Positions 1 through 6,824 are shown, numbered from the stretch's first letter. The stretch: 10,347 nt of DNA from Verrucomicrobiota bacterium (GCA_023430565.1 JAEZAD010000111.1:1-10347); one strand, 5' to 3'. Notes: generated from the letters alone by a model not told the origin. Made by a program: numbers and translations.

Positions 1-1
1 C

Positions 2-1213
2 GCCAACGCGCCCGATCAAGCCGCCGCCATCGCCACGTCCGCCGCCCTCGCCGCCCCCACGCAAGCCGTCGCCGTCGCCGCCGCCGCCGCGCAAGCCGCG
101 CCCGCCCAAGCCGCCCAAATCGCCTCCGCCGTCACGCAAACGTTCGTTCAAACCGACTCCTCCGGCAACGTCACCCCCGCCTCGATTCAAAACGCCGCCG
201 CCGTCGCCGCCGCCGTCACGACCTCCGTTCCCAACCAGGCCGCACCCGTCGCCGCCGCGGTCATGCAGGCGCTCGCACAATCCGCGCCGCTCACCCCGCC
301 GCTCATCAACTCGCAAATCGCCGCGACCATCGCCTCCACCGTCACTCGCGCCGCTCCCGACCAGGCCGTGCCCGTCGCCGCGACCATGATGCGCACGCTC
401 ACGCAGACGCAGACGTTCTCCGAAGCCAGTCCGCAAATCGTCGCGCAGACCGCCGCCACGCTCGCGTCCGCCGTCACCGTTGTCGTCCCGCCGCAAGCCC
501 AGGAAGTTGCCACCGCCGTGATGCAACTGCTCGTGCAGGCCAACCCCGGCGCCACCCCCGCCGCCCTCACTCAGGCCGCCGGCCTCATCGCCGCCGCCGT
601 TTCCCAAGCCGCGCCCGGTCAGGCCGCCGGCATCGCGCAAGGCGTCGCCTCCGCCGCCAACCAGCCACTTTCCGCCGTGCAATCCAGCGCGGCCCAATCC
701 TCCCAACTCGTCGCTCAAATCACCCAGCAAGTGGGCCAGATCACCCAGGTTGCCAACACGGCCTCCCAGCAAAGCAACAGCGCCACGTCGTCGTTCGCCA
801 GCTCCACCGCCGGCACGCCCGGCAGCGGCAACGGCGGCAACAACGCCTCGGCCGGCAACGCCTCTTCCACCGCGCAAAACACCAATGCCGGCCAGGCCAG
901 CGGCGCCGCTCCGCCCGCCAACAACAACGACACACCCGGCTCGGGCGACGGCGGCAACAGCTCCACGTCGATCATCATCACCCAGTTCGATCCCAACGAG
1001 GTCTCCGACCTCACCGCCAGCCTCGAAGCCGCCCAGGCCGCCCAGGCCGGCGTGCAGTTCGCCCCGTCGAACGGCGGCCCCGGCGGCCCCGCCACCGGAA
1101 ACAACTCTTCGCCCATCGGTGGCAGCCCCGGCACCGTCGAGCCCATTCCCACCGCGCCGTCCATTCCCGCCGTGGATCAAACCGTCAGCGCGTCCAACGC
1201 GCCTCAATCGTGA
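2..1213 (+). CDS. Alanine-rich ~42-residue repeat protein, 5'-truncated (function unknown)
   Basis: The reading frame is open from the first complete codon of the window to TGA at 1211-1213, so the N-terminus lies outside; 403 residues are visible. About residues 21-232 form five degenerate 42-44-residue repeats, each following the pattern QxAAxIAxAV-x4-PxQAxxVAxAV. Anchor glutamines are residues 21, 63, 105, 149 and 191. The helix-favouring Ala/Gln/Val content with a regular proline suggests paired helices, perhaps an alpha-solenoid (inference). From about residue 253 the chain becomes Ser/Gly/Asn/Thr-rich and probably disordered. One more ordered island, IIITQFDPNEVSDLTASLEA, starts at about 324, and a Gly/Pro-rich tail follows. 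No enzymatic motif or Cys is seen. It precedes the beta-barrel gene by 36 nt and probably belongs to the same export operon. I do not recognise the family. A FecR-like or secreted structural domain in the missing N-terminus is possible but untested. Confidence 0.75.
   Translation, partial: ANAPDQAAAIATSAALAAPTQAVAVAAAAAQAAPAQAAQIASAVTQTFVQTDSSGNVTPASIQNAAAVAAAVTTSVPNQAAPVAAAVMQALAQSAPLTPPLINSQIAATIASTVTRAAPDQAVPVAATMMRTLTQTQTFSEASPQIVAQTAATLASAVTVVVPPQAQEVATAVMQLLVQANPGATPAALTQAAGLIAAAVSQAAPGQAAGIAQGVASAANQPLSAVQSSAAQSSQLVAQITQQVGQITQVANTASQQSNSATSSFASSTAGTPGSGNGGNNASAGNASSTAQNTNAGQASGAAPPANNNDTPGSGDGGNSSTSIIITQFDPNEVSDLTASLEAAQAAQAGVQFAPSNGGPGGPATGNNSSPIGGSPGTVEPIPTAPSIPAVDQTVSASNAPQS
62..697 (+). 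repeat. Five degenerate 126-132-nt coding repeats
   Basis: Repeat units begin at about 62, 188, 314, 446 and 572, with spacings of 126, 126, 132 and 126 nt. Each encodes a 42-44-residue Ala-rich unit, and a partial unit lies before the first. The units match in amino-acid pattern (QxAA..IA.AV, PxQA..VA.AV.Q) but have diverged in DNA sequence, which points to old duplication kept by selection on the protein rather than recent slippage. The 132-nt unit has two extra codons in its linker. Confidence 0.7.
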
Positions 1214-1249
1214 TGATCTCGAGCCTCCGCTCCTAGCGACCCCGTCTCG

Positions 1250-2413
1250 ATGTCCTTCCGCGCCCGCATCGCCTGCTGCCTCCTCCTTACCTCCGCACTA
1301 CTCCCGCAGGCTCGCGCACTCCTGAACTTCAACGAAGGCAAAGACCTGGTATTCGTGACCGCCACCTACAGCATCGGCCTCGATACGAACGTGTTCACCC
1401 GCAAGCAGGCGAACAGCTCCACCACACACACCCTCGCGGTGTCGGCGGACTACACGCGCAATGCGGGCCTCATCAGCGTCGCCGCCAACGTCAGCGCCTC
1501 CGCCGGCCGTTTCGACGATGTCCCCGGCCAGGATTTTTCGGATCCCAAGTTCGCCGTCTCTTTCCGCAAACGCTATGGCCGCACCACCGGCATCCTCGGA
1601 TTCACCGGCGGCCGCGAAAGCCAGCCCGATCCCGACGCCGGCCAGCGCACGCGCTCCTGGAGCACCAACAGCAACCTCAACCTCCGCTATCCCGTCAACG
1701 ACCGCTACTACCTCACCAACACGTTCGCCGCCAGCACCCGGATTTACGACAACAGTAACGCCTTCAGCAATCTGTGGAATTACTCCGAAGCCTTCGCCGT
1801 CAACTACGTTTACTCCTCCAAACTCGACCTCAACGGCGGCTATACCGTCGCCCTCAGCGAGACTTCGCGTAACACCACCGCCTGGGACCAAAGCCTCACC
1901 GTCGGCGCGAGCGGCGGCATCCTGCCCAAGCTCAGCGGCTCGGTCCGCGCCGGACTTCAACGCCGCGACAGCGAATCGACCATCGGCGGCGACGAAGCGT
2001 TCTACTCCTTCACGTCCGGCACCACGCTCAAGTGGCTTTACTCGCGGAAAATGTCGTTCAACGCCGACTTCAACCAGGACTTCTCCACCACCTCGACCGA
2101 CATTTCCGTCAATCGCGCCAGTGCCGGCTTGAACGCCACATTTTCCCTCAGTAGCAAATATATCGCGAACGCCGGCGTGAGCTACACCCTCAGCGACTAT
2201 CTCGGGCGGGCCGGCGAAATCCCGGGCCCCAACGGCTCCACCGGCATCAACCGCAAGGACTACATGTTCTCCTTCAATGCCAGCATCGGCGCCGCCCTCA
2301 CCACTCACATCCGCACCAGCCTCGCCTACTCCTACACGCTGAACACTTCCAATCTCTCCAGCGCCTCGTTCGAACGCCAGAGCCTCGCCCTCACGATCGT
2401 CGCCACCTACTGA
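1250..2413 (+). CDS. Outer-membrane beta-barrel protein of the polysaccharide export operon
   Basis: The product has 387 residues. Residues 1-23 look like a Sec signal peptide: basic MSFRAR, a hydrophobic core, and AxA-type cleavage after ARA23. The mature part has many alternating polar/aromatic-hydrophobic segments of 8-12 residues (for example VFVTATYSIGLDTNVF, YYLTNTFAASTRIY, IRTSLAYSYTLNTS) typical of antiparallel transmembrane strands. The chain ends in ...LTIVATY, a C-terminal aromatic as in BAM-assembled barrels. The overall look resembles the beta-barrel porin 2 type (BBP2_2, PF10082) often found beside exopolysaccharide genes; family membership is inferred from appearance. It sits 9 nt before the Wza-like gene and may form or line the outer-membrane pore for the exported glycan. 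ATG at 1250 gives the intact signal peptide. No Shine-Dalgarno sequence is visible upstream. Confidence 0.8.
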   Translation: MSFRARIACCLLLTSALLPQARALLNFNEGKDLVFVTATYSIGLDTNVFTRKQANSSTTHTLAVSADYTRNAGLISVAANVSASAGRFDDVPGQDFSDPKFAVSFRKRYGRTTGILGFTGGRESQPDPDAGQRTRSWSTNSNLNLRYPVNDRYYLTNTFAASTRIYDNSNAFSNLWNYSEAFAVNYVYSSKLDLNGGYTVALSETSRNTTAWDQSLTVGASGGILPKLSGSVRAGLQRRDSESTIGGDEAFYSFTSGTTLKWLYSRKMSFNADFNQDFSTTSTDISVNRASAGLNATFSLSSKYIANAGVSYTLSDYLGRAGEIPGPNGSTGINRKDYMFSFNASIGAALTTHIRTSLAYSYTLNTSNLSSASFERQSLALTIVATY

Positions 2414-2422
2414 TCGCCCGTC

Positions 2423-3064
2423 ATGACCACGTCGATACACCGCTTTTTCCGCCTCCTCGCGCTCGCCCTCGTCTCGCTCACCGCCGCCCTCGACGTCGGC
2501 GCCCAGGCCGCCGCGCAGCCGGAACACACCGAAAAGCCCGACTACGTCTACCGCCTCAGCATCACCGACCGCATCCGCGTTTCCATCTTTCAGGAAGACG
2601 ACCTCACCGACATCCTCCGCGTCGACGCCCGCGGCAACGTCAACCTCAAGCTCGTCGGCGAGCTCCGCGTCGTCGGTCTGACCGTCGCCGAAGCCCAGCG
2701 CGCCGTCGAGCAGGCCTACCGCGACGGCCGCTTCCTCCGCAATCCCCAGGCCTCCATCACCATCGAGGACTACGCCCTCCGCGACGTCGCCATCGAGGGC
2801 CAGGTCAAGGCTCCCGGCCGCTACGTCCTCCCCGTCGAGTCCACCTACTCCATCGTCGAACTCGTCACCAAAGCCGGCGGTCTCACCGATATCGCCAAAG
2901 GCAGCGCCGTCGTCATCACCCGCCAATCCCCCGACGGCAAACGCACCACCATCACCGTCGATGTCGACGCGCTCATTCGCGGTCGCAAAAGCAACATCCC
3001 CGGCAACTCCGCCGTCCTGCTCGAACCCGGCGACGTCGTCTACGTCCCCGAGCGCATCATCTAA
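2423..3064 (+). CDS. Short Wza-like polysaccharide biosynthesis/export protein (Poly_export + SLBB)
   Basis: The product has 213 residues. Residues 1-27 are a signal peptide (RFFRLLALALVSLTAAL core, cleavage near VGA27-Q). There is no lipobox cysteine, so unlike E. coli Wza it is not predicted to be a lipoprotein. Residues about 41-118 match the Poly_export domain (YRLSITDRIRVSIF, VDARGNVNLKLVGELRVVGLTVAEA, NPQASITI). Residues about 120-180 match an SLBB domain (IEGQVKAPGRY at 124-134, then a K-AGGLTDIA segment). It ends at PGDVVYVPERII with no further domain or C-terminal amphipathic helix; Wza is about 380 residues long. It should form a periplasmic ring guiding polysaccharide out, and needs another protein for the outer-membrane pore, plausibly the barrel encoded 9 nt upstream. 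The co-polymerase/kinase gene begins 4 nt after its stop, so the genes are likely co-transcribed. The role is secure; the polymer is unknown. Confidence 0.92.
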   Translation: MTTSIHRFFRLLALALVSLTAALDVGAQAAAQPEHTEKPDYVYRLSITDRIRVSIFQEDDLTDILRVDARGNVNLKLVGELRVVGLTVAEAQRAVEQAYRDGRFLRNPQASITIEDYALRDVAIEGQVKAPGRYVLPVESTYSIVELVTKAGGLTDIAKGSAVVITRQSPDGKRTTITVDVDALIRGRKSNIPGNSAVLLEPGDVVYVPERII

Positions 3065-3068
3065 TTCC

Positions 3069-5234
3069 ATGCCGATCGCCGATCCTCCTCTGAAGCCAGC
3101 TCACGTCTCCGGCGCCCGGGACGACGACTCGGTCGTCGAACGTCGCACGATCCGCGACTACTACATCATCCTGCGCGAACGCCTCTGGATCGCTCTCCCC
3201 CTCGCCCTGCTCGTCGCCGTCCCCATGGGCTACTTCAAGGCTCGCGAGACCCCGATGTATGCCAGCACGGCCACGATGCAGTTCGAGAAACCCGAGACCG
3301 TCGTCACCTCGCAGGCCGTCATCGACCCCGCCGTCCGCAGCGAAATCGAGCTCAACACCAACATTCAGATTCTCAATTCCGGCCGCCTTCGCAGCCGCGT
3401 CGTCGAGTCCTTCACGCCGGACGAGGTGAAGATCCTCCAGCGCCCGTTCCTCCGCGATCTCCCCCCCGGCACGCCGCCGCCCACCGCCGCCGGCGCCCTC
3501 GGCGCCGTCTCCATCGAGCCCGCGCGCAACAGCCTCCTCATCGGCATCACCGCACGCCATCCCGACCCCGAGGCCGCCGCCCTCGTCGCCAACCGCTACG
3601 TGCGCGAGTTCATGAATTTCCTCATCGAACGCGTCGGCGGCGTCAACGAAAGCGCCGTCGAGTTCCTCAAGACCCGCGGCGACCAGCTTCGCAAGGAATC
3701 CGAGGAGGCCGAACAACGCCTCAACTCCTACATGAAGACGCACAACCTCGTCTCCCTCGACAAATCGAAGGACATCGTCGGCGACCGTCTCAAAACCATC
3801 AGCGGCACCCTCACCAACGCCCAGCTCGTCCGCCTCAATTTCGAAAACCAGCAAAACCTCGTCGAAACCTACCGCCGCGAGGGTCGCAATCTCGTCGAGA
3901 TCCAATACATCGCCAACCACGGCACCGTCCCTTCGCTCAACAGCCAGCTCGCCGGCCTCCTTCAGAGCCAGGTCGTCCTCTCCGAGCGCTACTTCGAGCG
4001 CCACCCGCGCATGATCGATCTCGCCAACCAGATCGCCATCGTCCGCGAACAGCTCGCCAAGGCCATCGACCTCGCCGTCGCCGATCTCGCCACCCGCCTC
4101 AACGAGGCCCGCGAATCCGAAAAATCCCTCGAAACCGAATTCGCCAAAGCCGAAAAAGACTCCCTCCAACTCGGCGACATCGCCATCGAGTATCGCTCGC
4201 TCGAGAGCAATGCCCAGATCGCCAAGTCCAACTACCTCCAGATCCTCGACCGTCTCAGCCAGACCACCACTACGAAAAACCTGGAGAAGATTCCGCTCCA
4301 CCTCCTCGACCGCGCCGTCCCCTCCGGCGCTCCCTACGCGCCCAACCTCCGCGCCATCATCCGCAGCTGCGTCGGCATCGGCGTCCTCGTCTTCTTCGGC
4401 GTCGCCATCGGCCTCAGCTTCATCGACGACCGCATCAAGAGCGCCTGGGACGTCGAATCGTTCATCGGCGCCAACCTTCTCGGCATCATCCCGGATCTCT
4501 CCGCGATGAAGGACGAGGAGAAATACTCGCTCCTCCTCGGCAACAAACAGGCGCCCGGCGTCGAGGCCTTCCTCAGCGTCTACAGCTCCGTCAAAATCCA
4601 CTCGAAGCTCGATTTCCCCAAATCCGTCCTCGTCACCAGCACCATCCCCGGCGAGGGCAAGACACTCATCTCGTGCAATCTCGCCGGCAGCTTCGCCCGC
4701 CACGGCAAGAACACGCTGCTCGTCGACTGCGACCTTCGCCGCCCGATGCTGCACCGCCACTTCAAGCAGCAAAACACCACCGGCCTCATCACCTGGTTCG
4801 AGGGCGGCGCGCCGCTCGACAGCGAACTGTCGACGAATCCCACGCTCGGTATCATCAAGATCAGCGACAACCTCTCGCTCCTCTGCTCCGGGGGCCGCTC
4901 GAAGAGCCCCACCGAGGTCCTCGAGAATCCCCTCTTCGGCCAGCTGCTCGAGAAGTTGAAACGTGAATACGATCTCGTGATCATCGACTCGCCCCCGCTC
5001 GGCGCCGTCACCGACAGCCTCCTCATCGCCGAGCGCACCGACGAGGTCATCTACGTCTGCCGCTTCAACCGCGCTTTCCGTAAGCACATTCGCCTCTACA
5101 TGAAGGCGCTTCGCAACGGCAAGAACGAGGTCCTCGGCGTCGTCCTCAACGGCCTCTCACCCCGCCGCATCGAGTATTACTCGAACTACCGCTACTACCG
5201 GAGCTACAAAAAATACTACGGCTCCCAGTCCTAA
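3069..5234 (+). CDS. Wzc-like polysaccharide co-polymerase with C-terminal tyrosine autokinase (BY-kinase)
   Basis: The product has 721 residues. It is an inner-membrane protein that controls polymer length and export and phosphorylates its own tyrosine tail. In order: cytosolic N-terminus; TM1 about 39-56 (LWIALPLALLVAVPMGYF); a periplasmic Wzz-type region with long coiled-coil stretches, roughly 190-400; TM2 about 430-452 (IIRSCVGIGVLVFFGVAIG); then the kinase. Kinase motifs are Walker A STIPGEGKT (524-532, Lys531), Walker A' LLVDCDLRRP (Asp553, Asp555) and Walker B LVIIDSPP (Asp640). Eight tyrosines lie in residues 703-717, the expected autophosphorylation cluster. The usual ExxRxxR oligomerisation motif is altered to E499-AF-L-SV-Y505. 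An in-frame ATG at 2961 exists, but its 36 extra codons lie inside the upstream gene and encode unrelated Ser/Pro-rich sequence. ATG at 3069, 4 nt after the upstream stop, gives the normal short N-terminus. No cognate phosphatase gene is in the window. Confidence 0.95.
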   Translation: MPIADPPLKPAHVSGARDDDSVVERRTIRDYYIILRERLWIALPLALLVAVPMGYFKARETPMYASTATMQFEKPETVVTSQAVIDPAVRSEIELNTNIQILNSGRLRSRVVESFTPDEVKILQRPFLRDLPPGTPPPTAAGALGAVSIEPARNSLLIGITARHPDPEAAALVANRYVREFMNFLIERVGGVNESAVEFLKTRGDQLRKESEEAEQRLNSYMKTHNLVSLDKSKDIVGDRLKTISGTLTNAQLVRLNFENQQNLVETYRREGRNLVEIQYIANHGTVPSLNSQLAGLLQSQVVLSERYFERHPRMIDLANQIAIVREQLAKAIDLAVADLATRLNEARESEKSLETEFAKAEKDSLQLGDIAIEYRSLESNAQIAKSNYLQILDRLSQTTTTKNLEKIPLHLLDRAVPSGAPYAPNLRAIIRSCVGIGVLVFFGVAIGLSFIDDRIKSAWDVESFIGANLLGIIPDLSAMKDEEKYSLLLGNKQAPGVEAFLSVYSSVKIHSKLDFPKSVLVTSTIPGEGKTLISCNLAGSFARHGKNTLLVDCDLRRPMLHRHFKQQNTTGLITWFEGGAPLDSELSTNPTLGIIKISDNLSLLCSGGRSKSPTEVLENPLFGQLLEKLKREYDLVIIDSPPLGAVTDSLLIAERTDEVIYVCRFNRAFRKHIRLYMKALRNGKNEVLGVVLNGLSPRRIEYYSNYRYYRSYKKYYGSQS

Positions 5235-5237
5235 AAC

Positions 5238-5343
5238 CTGAAAAGCTGAGACGCTGAAAAGCTGAAACAGACCTCGCGTTCCGCCCTGCGGCGAACGCAG
5301 CTCGCCAATTTCAGCTTTTCAGTCTTTCAGCTTTTCAGCTTTT
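5238..5343. repeat. Inverted pair of 4-unit octamer tandem arrays
   Basis: The left arm (5238-5269) is four head-to-tail octamers: CTGAAAAG, CTGAGACG, CTGAAAAG, CTGAAACA. The right arm (5312-5343) is four octamers: CAGCTTTT, CAGTCTTT, CAGCTTTT, CAGCTTTT. These are the reverse complement of the same repeat. The arms can pair over about 31 nt with a 4-nt mismatched block in the middle. The loop (5270-5311) contains its own small stem-loop: gcgttc at 5276-5281 pairs with gaacgc at 5293-5298, extended by gcc/ggc around a CTGC loop. The A/T-rich arms contrast with the GC-rich surroundings. The element fills nearly the whole gap between the kinase stop (3 nt away) and the lpxI start (6 nt away). 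Confidence 0.85.
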
Positions 5344-5344
5344 T
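5238..5344 (+). terminator. Candidate terminator of the export operon
   Basis: The long imperfect inverted repeat is followed on the + strand by a run of five T (5340-5344), so it could act as an intrinsic terminator for the operon ending at 5234. The left arm's A-rich runs also give T runs on the opposite strand. Against a simple terminator: the stem is long and A/T-rich rather than short and GC-rich, the loop is about 42 nt, and the T run is short and is part of the repeat. It may instead be only an interspersed repeat. Confidence 0.35.
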
Positions 5345-5349
5345 CCGCC

Positions 5350-6192
5350 GTGCTCTCCGCTTTCCTGCCGCCGAACTTTGACCCGCGCCGCCCACTCGCG
5401 CTCATCGCCGGTCAGGGACTTTATCCGCAACTCGTCGCCGCCGCCGCCCGCCGCGCCGGGCTCACGGTAAAACTCATCGCCTTCGACGAGGAAACCCGCC
5501 CCGAACTCGTCGCCACGTTTCCCGAATCCGACCGCCGCACGCTCCTCGTCGGCCAGCTCGGCAAAATGCTCAAAACCCTCCGCGAATTCGACGCCGGCTA
5601 CGCACTTATGGCCGGACAAATCTCGCCGCGCCGCCTCTTCAAAGGCCTCCACCCCGACCTCAAAGCCGTTCGCATCCTCGCCTCGCTCAAACGCCGCAAC
5701 GCCGAAACCATCTTCGGCGCCATCGCCAGCGAAATCGAAGCCCTCGGCATCACGCTCCTCGACGCCCGCGCCTTCCTCGACGACCAGCTCGCCACCGCCG
5801 GCTGCATGACCGGCCGCAACTTTCCGATTGAATCCGACTACGTCGATCACGGCATCCACATCGCCCGCGAATGCGCCCGCCTCGACATCGGCCAGGGCTG
5901 CGTCGTCCGCAAAGGCACCGTGCTCGCCGTCGAAGCCTACGAGGGCACCGACGACATGCTCCGCCGCGCCGGCGGATTCAAAACCGACGCCGCTCTCTTC
6001 GTGAAAACCGTCAAAGCCGCGCAGGACTATCGCTTCGACGTCCCCTGCTTCGGCCTGCGCACGCTCGAAACCATGCGCGAAGCCGGCATCGCCGCCGCCG
6101 CCCTCGAAACCAACCGCGTCATCCTCCTCGACCGCCCCGCCGTCCTCGCCCAAGCCAAAACCTGGGGCATTCACCTCCTCGGCTTCGAGTAG
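5350..6192 (+). CDS. lpxI: UDP-2,3-diacylglucosamine diphosphatase LpxI
   Basis: The product has 280 residues, the usual LpxI length, and is cytosolic or membrane-associated. It cleaves UDP-2,3-diacylglucosamine to 2,3-diacylglucosamine-1-phosphate (lipid X) and UMP in lipid A synthesis, replacing the unrelated LpxH. The N-terminal domain starts PLALIAGQGLYPQLVAAAAR (15-34), matching the family's G-I-I-A-G-x-G opening. It continues with AGQISPRRLFKGLHPD and ASLKRRNAETIFGAIASEIEALGI. The C-terminal domain (formerly DUF1009) has the signature QGCVVRKGTVLAVEAYEGTD followed by DMLRRAG; Asp201 within EGTD corresponds to the catalytic aspartate of characterised LpxI. The start is GTG at 5350; no other start lies upstream in frame before the octamer repeat, and the next Met is too far inside. 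There is no Shine-Dalgarno sequence. The octamer array ends 6 nt before the start, so the promoter is unclear. The stop codon TAG overlaps a repeat copy. Confidence 0.95.
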   Translation: MLSAFLPPNFDPRRPLALIAGQGLYPQLVAAAARRAGLTVKLIAFDEETRPELVATFPESDRRTLLVGQLGKMLKTLREFDAGYALMAGQISPRRLFKGLHPDLKAVRILASLKRRNAETIFGAIASEIEALGITLLDARAFLDDQLATAGCMTGRNFPIESDYVDHGIHIARECARLDIGQGCVVRKGTVLAVEAYEGTDDMLRRAGGFKTDAALFVKTVKAAQDYRFDVPCFGLRTLETMREAGIAAAALETNRVILLDRPAVLAQAKTWGIHLLGFE

Positions 6193-6220
6193 GCCGCGAG
6201 CTTGCTCGCGCTCGCTCGCC
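6189..6220. repeat. Palindromic repeat overlapping the lpxI stop (divergent copy, R1)
   Basis: The element begins gtag-gccgcgagc, like the interspersed repeats further right, then diverges. It contains a perfect inverted repeat, cgcgagc (6195-6201) and gctcgcg (6204-6210). This can fold as a 6-bp stem with a CTTG loop. The TAG stop of lpxI (6190-6192) lies within the element's first bases. The relation to the 24-nt family is suggested only by the shared first ~12 bases and the position. Confidence 0.45.
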
Positions 6221-6301
6221 CATTTCTCCGAGCACCCGCCCACCGTCTCACCACCCGCCACCCGACTTGCGCTTTCCCCTCCTCGCGCCCATTTCTTCCG
6301 C

Positions 6302-6772
6302 ATGCAGAACGATGCCGTCCCGGTCTCCGTCAAAGGGGTGATGCCCACCGCCAACGGCTGCGCCGTCTTCCTCGGCAACGACGAAAAAACCTTCGTCATC
6401 TACGTCGACCATTCCGTCGGCAACGCGATTCAGATGACCCTGAACGGCGTCAAAAAAGACCGCCCGCTCACGCACGACCTCATCGGCAGCATCCTCCTCG
6501 GCTTGGGCGCCCAACTCGATCACGTGATCGTCAACGACGCCCGCGAAGGCACTTTCTTCGCCCGCATTCTCCTGCGGATGGAAAACGAAATCGGGAAAAA
6601 GATCGTCGAGATCGACGCCCGCCCCAGCGACTCCATCGTCCTCGCCCTCCAACAAAAACGCCCGCTGTTCGTCGCCCGCGCCGTCCTCGATTCCGCCGAG
6701 GACATGTCCGAAATCCTCGACCGCGTCCGCCAGCAGCAAGCCGAGGAATCCGACGAGGAAGACCAGCCCTGA
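6302..6772 (+). CDS. Bifunctional nuclease family protein (DUF151)
   Basis: The product has 156 residues and is probably cytosolic. It matches the DUF151/BFN domain across nearly its whole length: RPLTHDL at 54-60, then an I-x3-L-x2-LGA-x-LDHV-x-V segment, GTFFAR at 83-88, and the strongly conserved DARPSDSIVLA at 105-115, followed by the P-L-F-V-A block. Some members have RNase and DNase activity and some plant members act in defence; the bacterial role is generally unknown, so activity here is inferred from family only. The C-terminus is a Gln/Glu/Asp-rich tail (about 141-156). ATG at 6302 gives the expected start; the DNA before it is pyrimidine-rich with no Shine-Dalgarno sequence. The 109-nt gap before it holds repeat R1 and two copies of a cgcccatttct-ccg motif (6217-6230, 6286-6300). 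The dus gene follows 52 nt later. Confidence 0.93.
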   Translation: MQNDAVPVSVKGVMPTANGCAVFLGNDEKTFVIYVDHSVGNAIQMTLNGVKKDRPLTHDLIGSILLGLGAQLDHVIVNDAREGTFFARILLRMENEIGKKIVEIDARPSDSIVLALQQKRPLFVARAVLDSAEDMSEILDRVRQQQAEESDEEDQP

Positions 6773-6783
6773 CTCCTTCTCAG

Positions 6784-6807
6784 GTAGCGGCGAGCGCCAG
6801 CGAGCCG
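6784..6807 (+). repeat. 24-nt interspersed repeat, copy R2
   Basis: The sequence is gtagcggcgag followed by cgccagcgagccg. It shares the frame gtag-c--cgagcg--agcgag-- with the copies at 7907, 7951 and 7983. It begins 12 nt after the stop of the DUF151 gene and ends 17 nt before the dus start. Confidence 0.7.
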
Positions 6808-6824
6808 ACACTCCGCGCACCTTC

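Noticed and set aside
2961..3068. Upstream ATG extending the kinase by 36 codons
   Set aside because: The extension lies inside the Wza-like gene in another frame, is Ser/Pro/Thr-rich, and is unlike the family's N-terminus; ATG at 3069 fits the operon spacing.
1298..3070. 590-codon open frame on the - strand opposite the barrel and Wza-like genes
   Set aside because: Low-complexity Gly/Asp/Glu/Val composition produced by the C-ending codons of the + strand genes; no motif, and the + strand products are clear families.
3057..5087. 676-codon open frame on the - strand opposite the kinase gene
   Set aside because: Antisense shadow with the same Asp/Glu/Gly/Val composition; the + strand encodes an intact Wzc-like protein.
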